DNA of 59,068 bases from Deltaproteobacteria bacterium (GTDB lineage: Bacteria > Desulfobacterota > SM23-61). The stretch lies in NCBI GenBank assembly GCA_016875165.1, contig VGSF01000020.1:1-59068 (forward strand). Reading direction: 5' to 3'. The notes under the pieces are model-generated. The model was not told the DNA's origin. It did no database searches and saw nothing but the letters and a program-made list of their open reading frames with translations. Position 1 is the stretch's first letter. Every line of letters starts with the position of its first letter. A program made the translations under genes and the position numbers. Positions 52,066-59,068 of the stretch are shown one piece after another.

Positions 52066-53013
52066 TTATAGTTCTCCCAGTTCCTTTAAAAACTCCCGAA
52101 GCTTGATCAGCTTGATATCCCGTTCCTTCATAATCTCTTCGGTCGAGCGGCCGCCGTATTCGTAATATCCGCTGCCGGTTTTAACCCCCAGTTTTCCCTG
52201 AGCCACCAATTGATCAATGGTCTTGGATTGGGTCTGCTGGGGGGGAATCTTATAAGTGGCGTTGCTCAATATTTTCTGGGACAAATCCAGTCCGGTAAAG
52301 TCCATGCGTTTTACCAATCCCAGGATGGGCATGCGCAGGCCAAAACTGGCTTTGGTCGCCGTATCAATATCTTCGGCTGAGGCATAGCCGTTGTCTAACA
52401 GAAACAAGACCTCATTGCCCAGGGCGCTTTGCAGGCGGTTGCCGATGAATCCGGGTAGGAATTTGGAAATGACAATGGGTTTCTTGCCCGCGGCTATTAT
52501 CAGCGCCTTCACCGTGTCCACGGTCTCTTGAGAAGTCGCCGGCCCGCGGACGATCTCCACCAAAGGCACGATATGGGGTGGAGCGAACCAGTGGGTGATG
52601 AGCACTTTGTCCGGCCGTTTGGTTTCCACGAATTTGAAAATATCCATATAGGAAGTGTTGCTGGCCAGAATGGCTGCCGGCGGACAGATTTGGTCAAGAG
52701 CCTTGAACATCTCTTTCTTGGCGGCCTGATCTTCGATGATGGCTTCGATGACCAAGTCGGCATTTGCCCCGGCCTCTGCAATTTTAGTGGTGGTCTGGAT
52801 GCGGCTTAAGATGGAAGCCGGTTGACCTTTCGGCAAGAGCCCCATCTCCACAAAGGTCTGCAGGTTAGCAGAAATCAGGCTGCGGGCCTTGGCCAAGATC
52901 TCTTCGCTGACGTCGTTCAGCCAAACATTGTATCCGGCTTGAGCAAAGACCTGGGCCAGGGAATGGCCCATGGTGCCCGCGCCAACGATGGTTACGTTAC
53001 AGATTGCGGTCAT
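52066..53013 (-). CDS. 3-hydroxyacyl-CoA dehydrogenase (NAD-dependent)
   Basis: A 315-residue two-domain dehydrogenase of beta-oxidation (or of 3-hydroxybutyryl-CoA formation). The Rossmann motif VGAGTMGHSLAQVFAQAG is near residue 10, followed by the linker and the HFAPP motif ITHWFAPPHIVPLVEIVRGP with the catalytic histidine. The C-terminal helical dimer domain shows FIGNRLQSALGNEVLFLLDNG. Hbd/FadB-like; substrate chain length cannot be set. AAGGAG lies eight bases before ATG 53013. It heads a series of acyl-CoA related genes on the same strand. Confidence 0.93.
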   Translation of the reverse strand: MTAICNVTIVGAGTMGHSLAQVFAQAGYNVWLNDVSEEILAKARSLISANLQTFVEMGLLPKGQPASILSRIQTTTKIAEAGANADLVIEAIIEDQAAKKEMFKALDQICPPAAILASNTSYMDIFKFVETKRPDKVLITHWFAPPHIVPLVEIVRGPATSQETVDTVKALIIAAGKKPIVISKFLPGFIGNRLQSALGNEVLFLLDNGYASAEDIDTATKASFGLRMPILGLVKRMDFTGLDLSQKILSNATYKIPPQQTQSKTIDQLVAQGKLGVKTGSGYYEYGGRSTEEIMKERDIKLIKLREFLKELGEL

Positions 53014-53074
53014 TTTAAAATCTCCTTTTAAATTTATTGGGACGCAGATTGTCGCAGATCAACACAGAAAAAAA

Positions 53075-53180
53075 TTATAAATAATTCAGGAGACAGAATC
53101 AAGGAGACAAAAGGCGCCAAAGAAGAATTTATTCTGTATTCTGTTTTCTGACTTCTGACTTCTGACTTCTGTTTTATCAA
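53075..53180. repeat. TCTGACTTCTGACTTCTGACT microrepeats and mirrored sequences
   Basis: The segment has GAGACAGAATCAAGGAGAC, then ATTCTGTATTCTGTTTTCTG and three tandem copies of the heptamer TGACTTC. Non-coding filler between hbd and the flavoenzyme gene. Confidence 0.5.
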
Positions 53181-53212
53181 TCTGCGTCCAATTAGAATCT
53201 TGGGCGAAGGAG

Positions 53213-55129
53213 TTAGATCGCTCGACCGGAAAAAGCTCCTTCGTGAATAGCCTGGTAAATTTTCCTTGGCTCCAGGCAGTCGCCAATGACGAAAAAATTG
53301 CCGAAGGTTTCCGTGAGGGGCTTGAGTAATTCCTGGTTGGAGGTAAGTCCCAAGGCCAGGATAACGGAGTCCGCTTTAACCTGCATTTCCTTAAAGTCGC
53401 CCCCGAGCAGAAGAGCATAGCCTTCTTCAATTTTGGCCAGTTTCCAGCCGGTCAAAAACTCCACCCCGCGTTCCTTAAGCAATTGCAGGATAGCCAGGCG
53501 AGAGCGCATTTCCAGGTCAAGGGCCAGATCGCCGAGCATCTCCACCAGGGTTACTTTCTTCCCCAAAGAGGCCAGGTGCGCGGCTACCTCGCACCCCATG
53601 GCCGCTCCCCCGGCAACCAGAACTCTATCACCAGCCTGATATTTTCCGGAGAGCAGGTCGATGGCCGTGGCCACAAAGGGTTTGTGGCTTCCGGGAATTT
53701 CCGGGACGGACATGGATGAGCCGGCAGCCAGCGCTACATTATCCGGTTTTAGCTCTTTGAGGAAATCCAGGGTTGCCCGGCGATTCAACAGGACTTCCAC
53801 GCCCAATTTTTTCACCTGGGTTTTCTGGTATTCCAGAAAGCTGCGCAGCTCGGCCTTAAAATCCGGAACAGCGGCGTAACGGAGAAGCCCCCCTAACTCG
53901 TTTTCTTTCTCGATCAGGGTAACGCGGTGTCTTCTCAAAGCCAGCACCCGGGCCGCTTCCATACCGGCCGGACCCCCGCCGATTATGCACACATGTTTGG
54001 GCCTTAATACAGGGTGGAGGCGCATCTGCCGTTCCCGCCCCACTTCGGCATTAACGGCGCAGCGCTGGGTCTTGCTCTGGCGCACGCGGCTGCTGCAACC
54101 TTCATTGCAGCGCAAGCAGGTGCGGATATCCTCTGTCCTTCCGGATTGAATCTTGTTGGGAAGTTCAGGATCAGCAATCAAAGCCCGGCCCATGGCGATC
54201 AGGTCGGCTTGCTTTTTCTTAAGGGCTTGCTCGGCCAGGAGGGGATCGTGTAAGGCTCCCACGGCAATGACCGGGATGTTTACCGCGCTCTTAATCCCTT
54301 CAGATAGATGTAGGAGATGACCTTTGGGGAAGTACATAGGAATAACAAAATGCTGACCGGTCTCGATGATCCCGGCCGATACATGGATGTAGTCGATTCC
54401 CCTCTCCTCCAGTCTTTTGGCAAAAGCTTTAGTTTCCTGAAGAGTAACCCCGCCTTCTATGAACTCCTCCCCGCTCATCCGGTAGCCCACCAGGTAATCC
54501 TTGCCCACCCTGGACCGAACTCTCTCCAGGGTTTGTAAGGCAAACAGCCCCCGATCCCTCCCGTAAACATCCGGCCGGCGATTGGTGTAGGGAGAGAGAA
54601 ACTGGGCCATCAGATACCCATGAGCTCCGTGCAGCTCCACCCCGTCAAACCCAGCGATTTTGGCCCGGCGGGCCGCTTCGGCAAACGATTCGATGGTATT
54701 CTCAATTTCGCTCAGGGTCATCTCTCTGGCCATTTCCCCGGTGTAACTGGGCATGGCCGAGGGAGCAATCGGCTGGCGGCCCATGAATTTCGCCGATGTG
54801 CTGCGTCCGCCATGGCAGATTTGCAGGACGGCCTTGGTTCCCCATTCCTGAATGGCTTCGGCCAGGTCTCCCAGCCCAGCGATAAGCTGGTCATCATAGG
54901 CCCCTAATTGCCCCTGATTGGCTTTGCTCTCTTTTTCATCGATATAACAGTACTCCACGATAATCAGTCCCACGCCCCCCCTGGCCCGTTCAGCGTAATA
55001 ATCGATGAGTTGGGGGGAAACAATCCCTTCCGGGTAGCAGAGTCTCGAGAGCATCGGGGCCATAACGATCCGGTTCCTAAGGATCAGGTTCTTTAAGCGA
55101 TAGGGCTGAAGCAATTCTGATATTTCCAT
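53213..55129 (-). CDS. NADH:flavin oxidoreductase / 2,4-dienoyl-CoA reductase-like protein
   Basis: A 638-residue three-cofactor flavoenzyme. Residues 1-340 form the FMN-binding old-yellow-enzyme barrel (PMLSRLCYPEGIVSPQLIDYY, HGAHGYLMAQFLSPYTN). A [4Fe-4S] site CLRCNEGCSSRVRQSKTQRC has CX2CX3CX11C spacing. An FAD/NAD(P)-binding half follows, with CIIGGGPAGMEAARVLALRR (about 385) and VLVAGGAAMGCEVAAHL. This is the architecture of 2,4-dienoyl-CoA reductase (FadH) and of trimethylamine dehydrogenase relatives. In this context reduction of unsaturated acyl-CoA is the most likely role. GGAGAG precedes ATG 55129 by four bases. Confidence 0.92.
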   Translation of the reverse strand: MEISELLQPYRLKNLILRNRIVMAPMLSRLCYPEGIVSPQLIDYYAERARGGVGLIIVEYCYIDEKESKANQGQLGAYDDQLIAGLGDLAEAIQEWGTKAVLQICHGGRSTSAKFMGRQPIAPSAMPSYTGEMAREMTLSEIENTIESFAEAARRAKIAGFDGVELHGAHGYLMAQFLSPYTNRRPDVYGRDRGLFALQTLERVRSRVGKDYLVGYRMSGEEFIEGGVTLQETKAFAKRLEERGIDYIHVSAGIIETGQHFVIPMYFPKGHLLHLSEGIKSAVNIPVIAVGALHDPLLAEQALKKKQADLIAMGRALIADPELPNKIQSGRTEDIRTCLRCNEGCSSRVRQSKTQRCAVNAEVGRERQMRLHPVLRPKHVCIIGGGPAGMEAARVLALRRHRVTLIEKENELGGLLRYAAVPDFKAELRSFLEYQKTQVKKLGVEVLLNRRATLDFLKELKPDNVALAAGSSMSVPEIPGSHKPFVATAIDLLSGKYQAGDRVLVAGGAAMGCEVAAHLASLGKKVTLVEMLGDLALDLEMRSRLAILQLLKERGVEFLTGWKLAKIEEGYALLLGGDFKEMQVKADSVILALGLTSNQELLKPLTETFGNFFVIGDCLEPRKIYQAIHEGAFSGRAI

Positions 55130-55154
55130 AGTCTCTCCAGTTTTTAAAAAAACG

Positions 55155-55420
55155 GTAACACTTTAGCTCTTTGAAAAAAGGTGTGTTGTAAAGGCCAAGG
55201 GATTCCAGGGGCCGGGGGCCAGAGCGGAACGCTTGGAATCATAAGGCGCTTATATCTCCGCATATGGGGCGGGCAAGAACCCCCGCCTCCTCCGGAGGAA
55301 CAGATCTTCTGTCCCCGTGGCCAAGCGGAAACCCAACCGATGCTTCCGGCGCGTTCCGCTCTAACCCCCGGCCCTCAACAAAGGCTTTTATACCATTTTT
55401 TCAAATCGCTAAACTGTTAC
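55155..55420. mobile_element. Class E foldback element, copy E4
   Basis: Termini GTAACACTTTAGCTCTTTG and CAAATCGCTAAACTGTTAC are inverted, and the inner stem matches E3 base for base in most places. Differences from E3 at 21186-21451 are about ten substitutions over 266 bp, so the two copies are recent or conserved. It lies between the flavoenzyme and dihydrolipoamide dehydrogenase genes. Confidence 0.82.
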
Positions 55421-55491
55421 AAAAAACGTTAGTTTGTTAACGGTCTCAACGGTCCTAACAGTATTTTACTTTATGGGTTCTTTATTTTCTA

Positions 55492-56898
55492 TCACTTTTT
55501 CCGGGGTGGAATGTGGACGGCCATTCCATCCACGTCAAGCGCCGCTTCCATCAGGGCCTCCGTAAGAGTCGGATGGGGGTGGATGGCCCGGGCTATATCG
55601 GCGGCGGTGCCCTCGAGGCGCATGGCCAGCACGGCCTCGCCAATCAGGTCCGTGGCATGGGGGCCGAAGATATGCACGCCGAGAATCTCGTCGTACTTGG
55701 CTTCGGCGACGATTTTGACAAAGCCGTTCCGCTCGCCGATGATCGTTGCTTTCCCGTTGCCGGCAAAGGGAAACCGGCCTACCTTCAAATCGTACCCCGC
55801 ATCTTTGGCTTCTTTTTCCGAAAGGCCCACTGCGGCCACTTCCGGCAGGGTGTACACGCACCGGGGAACGACCAGGCTGTCCAGGCGCGCTTCGTGCCCC
55901 AGGGCGTTTTCTGCAGCTACAACCCCTTGCGCCATGGCGAAATGGGCCAGCATCCACTTCCCGGTCACATCGCCGATGGCGTAAACGCCGGGGGCGCTGG
56001 TCTCCATCCTTTCATTGACTTCGATCCCATTCTTATCAAAGCGAACCCCGGCTTCCTGAAGGCCCAACCCTTTTAGGTTCGCCCTTCGGCCCGCAGCCAT
56101 CAAAATATACTGGGCCTCAAAAACTTTTTCCTCTTCACCTATCGTGGCCACGACTTTCCGCTTTCCATCCGGGCCTTCGCTGATCCCTTTAACGCGGCAG
56201 TTGGTCAGGGTCTGAATCTTAAAGCGCCTTAGAGTTTTTTCCAGGGCCGAGGCCACCTCAAGGTCTTCGCTGGGAAGGATTTGCTCCATCATTTCCAGGA
56301 TGGTCACCTTGGCCCCCAGAGCGGCGAAAATTGTGCCGAACTCCAGACCGATTGGCCCGGCTCCAATGATCACCATGGATTCCGGAACCCGGGTCAATTG
56401 CAAGGCCCCGTTGCTATCTATCACTCCGGAAAGATCCGTTCCAGGAACGGGAAGGTCTGCCGAGATGGAGCCGGTGGCCAGAATAATCTTCCGGGCCTTA
56501 ATGGCAAATTTTCTTCCTTGCTCGTCAAGCGCTTCGATTTCCCGGGGAGAGAGGAGTTTCGCTGGGCCCTTGATCACTTCGATGCCATTGGCTTTCATCA
56601 GGCCGTAAACTCCGGCCACCAGGGTTTTTACGGAGCGGTCTTTGCGGGCCGTCAGCCTTAGAAAATCCACAGAGATTCCCCCAACATGAATGCCGAAATC
56701 CTTGCTCCCCTCCATAAGCTCCAGAAGCTCAACTCCGCGGAGAAGAACCTTCGTGGGAATGCATCCCCGGTTGAGGCACGTGCCGCCCAGCTCATTCTGT
56801 TCGATTAGGGTAACTTTTCCTCCCAGTTGGGCGGCGCGGATGGCGGCCACATACCCGCCGGGGCCGCCCCCGATGATCACGATATCTCTTTCGGCCAT
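55492..56898 (-). CDS. lpdA: Dihydrolipoyl dehydrogenase
   Basis: A 468-residue FAD enzyme that reoxidises dihydrolipoamide in 2-oxoacid dehydrogenase or glycine cleavage complexes. The FAD loop IVIIGGGPGGYVAAIRAAQLG is at the N-terminus, the redox disulfide in GGTCLNRGCIPTKVLL near residue 43, and the NAD motif VIIGAGPIGLEFGTIFAALG near residue 178. The C-terminal catalytic base is in IHPHPTLTEALMEAA. The E1/E2 partner genes are not in view. GAGGA precedes ATG 56898. Confidence 0.96.
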   Translation of the reverse strand: MAERDIVIIGGGPGGYVAAIRAAQLGGKVTLIEQNELGGTCLNRGCIPTKVLLRGVELLELMEGSKDFGIHVGGISVDFLRLTARKDRSVKTLVAGVYGLMKANGIEVIKGPAKLLSPREIEALDEQGRKFAIKARKIILATGSISADLPVPGTDLSGVIDSNGALQLTRVPESMVIIGAGPIGLEFGTIFAALGAKVTILEMMEQILPSEDLEVASALEKTLRRFKIQTLTNCRVKGISEGPDGKRKVVATIGEEEKVFEAQYILMAAGRRANLKGLGLQEAGVRFDKNGIEVNERMETSAPGVYAIGDVTGKWMLAHFAMAQGVVAAENALGHEARLDSLVVPRCVYTLPEVAAVGLSEKEAKDAGYDLKVGRFPFAGNGKATIIGERNGFVKIVAEAKYDEILGVHIFGPHATDLIGEAVLAMRLEGTAADIARAIHPHPTLTEALMEAALDVDGMAVHIPPRKK

Positions 56899-56991
56899 TG
56901 TGTTCCTCGGGTTAGTTTTATAGTCTAATAGTCGTATAGTCTTATAGGACTGAGCCTTTAGCCTTGTCCCTTTTGCCCTGGGCCTTGAACC

Positions 56992-57870
56992 TTACTTCAA
57001 CCTCGGATCGATGGCATCGCGTATGCCTTCTCCCAAAAGATTGTACCCCAACACCGTGATCAATATGGCCAGCCCTGGATAGAGGGAAAGCCACCAGGCG
57101 ATCTGGATGTTGTCTTTGCCGGCGGTGAGAATGTTTCCCCAGCTCGGAGTCGGCGGCTGAACGCCGATTCCCAGGAAGCTGAGAGCGGATTCGGTTAGGA
57201 TGGCTCCGGCAACTCCCAGGGTGGCCGCTACTAAAACCGGCGCCAGGGCATTGGGCAGGATGTGGCGGAAGATAATACGGAAATCCCTTGCCCCCAGGGC
57301 TTTTTCAGCCACAGTGAAATCCCGTTCCTTCAGACTGAGGAATTCCGCCCGCACCAATCTGGCTACACCCATCCACCCGGTGATTCCGATGATGATCATG
57401 ATGTTCCAGATGTTTGGCTCCAGCAGGGCGATCACGGCCAGGATCAGAAAAAAGGTGGGGAAGCAGAGCATGATATCCACGAAACGCATGATCAGGTTAT
57501 CTATCCAACGGCCATAGAAACCGGCCAGAGCCCCCAGGAATATGCCGATCACAGTGGCCAGGCCCATGGACACGAAGCCCACCAGTAGAGAAATTTTTGA
57601 GCCCCAGATCATCCGGCTAAACACATCCCTGCCTAACTGGTCGGTGCCGAAAATATGCTCTGCCGAGGGATTATGCAGGACTTTTTTGATATTGATCTGG
57701 CCGGGGTCATAAGGGGAGAGCAATGGGGCGAAGAGGGCCACGAGGAAGAGGGAGATGACGATGAATGCCCCCACGAGGGCCAGCTTGTTCTTGCGGAACC
57801 TCTTCCAGAAGAGGTGGCCAAGGCTTTCCTGCTCGCCTGAAGTTTTACATAAGGTCTTTTCTTTTAACAT
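56992..57870 (-). CDS. Peptide/nickel-type ABC transporter permease (DppC/OppC-like)
   Basis: A permease of about 292 residues with six hydrophobic segments and the OppC family words HIFGTDQLGRDVFSRMIWGS and FRIIFRHILPNALAPVLV, where the coupling loop with the EAA-type motif reads ALGARDFRIIFRHILPNAL. The N-terminal segment shows FRKNKLALVGAFIVISL, the usual start. The frame extends to TTG 57888; ATG 57870 is a conservative choice, since neither has a clear ribosome site. It pairs with the DppB-like permease 43 bp upstream. The transporter moves oligopeptides, nickel or glutathione-like substrates; the binding protein and ATPases are outside the window. Confidence 0.9.
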   Translation of the reverse strand: MLKEKTLCKTSGEQESLGHLFWKRFRKNKLALVGAFIVISLFLVALFAPLLSPYDPGQINIKKVLHNPSAEHIFGTDQLGRDVFSRMIWGSKISLLVGFVSMGLATVIGIFLGALAGFYGRWIDNLIMRFVDIMLCFPTFFLILAVIALLEPNIWNIMIIIGITGWMGVARLVRAEFLSLKERDFTVAEKALGARDFRIIFRHILPNALAPVLVAATLGVAGAILTESALSFLGIGVQPPTPSWGNILTAGKDNIQIAWWLSLYPGLAILITVLGYNLLGEGIRDAIDPRLK

Positions 57871-57912
57871 CCTTAAGAAGCCATCCAATTGAGATTTTCA
57901 GTTTAACTTTCT

Positions 57913-58887
57913 CTATGCTGTCTGGATCCTCGGGTCGGCCAGGGCGTAAGATACATCGGCTATCAAATTCCCAAAGAGAGTAAGCACCGCGCCGATGACC
58001 AGAATTCCCATGATCGTAGGATAATCCCGGGCCATGACGCTGGCGTAAAAGAGTTGGCCCATGCCCGGAATGGCAAAGATAGTCTCGAAGATGACGCTGC
58101 CGCCGATCAGTCCGGGAATAGAAAGGCCCAGTACGGTTATCACCGGCAGTAAGGCGTTACGCAGAGCATGTTTGAAGACTACGACCCGGTTAGAAAGACC
58201 TTTGGCTTTTGCGGTGGTAATATAGTCCTGGCGGATGACTTCGAGCATGTTCGAACGCATATAACGGGAAAGCCCGGCCAGTCCTCCAAAGGCGGAGAGA
58301 AGGACGGGCAGAATGAGATGGCTGACCCGGTCCCATAGCTGGCCAGAGGCGGGAAGGTATTCATAATTCAACGACTTCAAACCTGATATGGGCAGCCAGC
58401 CCAGGTGCACGCCAAAAAGTATCATTAGCAGCAGGGCCAGCCAGAAGGTAGGCACGGCAAAGCCAACGAAGACGAAGACCGTGGTCGCTTTGTCGAAGAG
58501 GGAATTTTTATGAGTGGCCGAAAGCACGCCGAGGGGGATGGCCACCAGAAGAATAAGGAGCAAGGAAAGGACATTGATGGAAATGGTGACAGGCAGACGT
58601 TCGAAAATTTTATCCGCGACCTTCCGTCCATCCTGCGAGAAGGAGTTGCCGAAATCCAAAACCAGCAGCCGGCTCAGCCAGTTCCAGTACTGAACATGCA
58701 GGGGTTTGTCCAGCCCGTATAAAGCCCGCATCCTCTCTTTCACCTCGGCCGTGGCTTTGGGATTTAAATCCGTGGCCATGTCGATGGGCGACCCCGGGGC
58801 CAGATGGATGACCGAGAAGGAGATAATGGTTATTCCGATGAAGAGGGGAATCATCAAGGCCAAACGTCTAATCAGGTATAATCCCAC
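57913..58887 (-). CDS. Peptide/nickel-type ABC transporter permease (DppB/OppB-like)
   Basis: A 324-residue permease with the N-terminal signature [20 protein letters not shown], then [12 protein letters not shown]. The coupling loop is [31 protein letters not shown]. It has six membrane segments and the conserved [14 protein letters not shown] region. It starts at GTG 58887 with AGGGAG nine bases upstream. Together with the downstream DppC-like permease it forms the translocation pore. Further genes of this transporter should lie beyond the right edge or elsewhere. Confidence 0.93.
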   Translation of the reverse strand: MGLYLIRRLALMIPLFIGITIISFSVIHLAPGSPIDMATDLNPKATAEVKERMRALYGLDKPLHVQYWNWLSRLLVLDFGNSFSQDGRKVADKIFERLPVTISINVLSLLLILLVAIPLGVLSATHKNSLFDKATTVFVFVGFAVPTFWLALLLMILFGVHLGWLPISGLKSLNYEYLPASGQLWDRVSHLILPVLLSAFGGLAGLSRYMRSNMLEVIRQDYITTAKAKGLSNRVVVFKHALRNALLPVITVLGLSIPGLIGGSVIFETIFAIPGMGQLFYASVMARDYPTIMGILVIGAVLTLFGNLIADVSYALADPRIQTA

Positions 58888-58977
58888 GTTTCTCTGTCTC
58901 CCTAAACGTTATACGCCTATCATAAACTTGGAAGAAAAGCGAGGCAAGAGAAATCCTCCGTGTAACCCTTCAGTCAC

Positions 58978-59068
58978 AGGTGGGTGGCCAAGGTCGGATG
59001 AGGAAAGGTTCGGCGTAAAGGCCAAGGGCGCCCATGGCCGGGGGGCCAGTCCAGTCCGCTTGGAACCA
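58978..59068. repeat. Possible class E-like element cut by the window edge
   Basis: AGGTGGGTGGCCAAGG, GTAAAGGCCAAGGGCGCCCA and GGCCGGGGGGCCAG resemble the left interior of class E (AAAGGCCAAGGGATTCCAGG, GCCGGGGGCCAG). The copy runs off the end, so the identity is uncertain. Confidence 0.4.

Noticed and set aside
56920..56980. Inverted TAGTCTAATAGTCGTATAGTC sequence near lpdA
   Set aside because: The symmetry is weak and short; probably simple repetitive filler.

Overview
The window looks like a chromosome segment of a strictly or mainly anaerobic, Gram-negative bacterium. I infer a deltaproteobacterial/Desulfobacterota lineage. The grounds are the electron-bifurcating NfnAB pair, stand-alone pyruvate carboxylase subunit B, two rubrerythrin-like proteins plus rubredoxin, repeated branched-chain-type ABC transporter genes with an acyl-CoA synthetase, beta-oxidation type enzymes, and a lipoprotein with a lipobox. 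No rRNA gene or CRISPR array was seen. Taxonomy is an inference from gene content, not from a marker alignment.

Layout. 1-1320: gene graveyard (25-bp tandem array resembling IS21-family ends, 5'-truncated Y1/RAYT transposase, C-terminal scrap of a GH94 cyclic-glucan synthase). 1386-3251 (-): ATPase-only GMP synthase subunit and a gamma carbonic anhydrase-like protein. 3407-13083 (-): an information-processing block of rpsU, yqeY, mutS2, dnaG, rpoD, tRNA-Met, a DUF164 zinc-ribbon coiled-coil protein, an RNase HI-family protein and rnpB RNA. 13637-18567 (-): hisA-hisF, then manC and a phosphomannomutase/phosphoglucomutase for nucleotide-sugar supply. 19763-22905 (+): pycB, then hisI-hisG. 23639-32068 (+): a branched-chain-type (HAAT) ABC transporter operon containing an acyl-CoA synthetase, a four-helix-bundle gene and a LEA2-like lipoprotein. 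32526-36823 (+): nfnA-nfnB, a PhzF-family protein, and queF-yhhQ for queuosine. 37231-37529: a sigma-54 type promoter in front of a 70-residue unknown protein. 37582-43769 (-): double-rubredoxin rubrerythrin, a 910-residue DUF362 fusion protein, a BASS-family transporter, a broken DUF255 gene, rubredoxin and a ferritin-like protein. 43950-49215: a restriction island with decayed fragments and an apparently intact type III restriction-modification pair. 49893-58887 (-): DUF3047, a TatD-radical SAM fusion, 3-hydroxyacyl-CoA dehydrogenase, a dienoyl-CoA reductase-like flavoenzyme, dihydrolipoamide dehydrogenase, and two permeases of a peptide/nickel-type ABC transporter.

The most unusual aspect is the intergenic DNA. 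Almost every gap holds one or more non-coding inverted-repeat elements of at least seven classes. Class A (GATGG..TCGTAAAAAGTC ends, 7-8 bp target duplications) has nine copies. Class B (GAGGCTCTTGCAAAA ends) has two. Class C (TAATAC ends, about 127 bp) has two, one of them inserted into the terminal repeat of a class D element. Classes D, E and F are 260-310 bp foldback elements with an outer terminal repeat and an inner long stem. Class H is a C/G-rich 148-bp element with an 11-bp duplication. One class A copy sits exactly at the stop codon of the DUF362 gene and swaps TAA for TGA without altering the protein. None of these elements encodes a transposase here, so they must be mobilised in trans or be fossils.

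Functionally, the transporter plus acyl-CoA synthetase, hydroxyacyl-CoA dehydrogenase, dienoyl-CoA reductase, PycB, NfnAB and dihydrolipoamide dehydrogenase fit anaerobic uptake and oxidation of organic acids. The substrate cannot be read from sequence.
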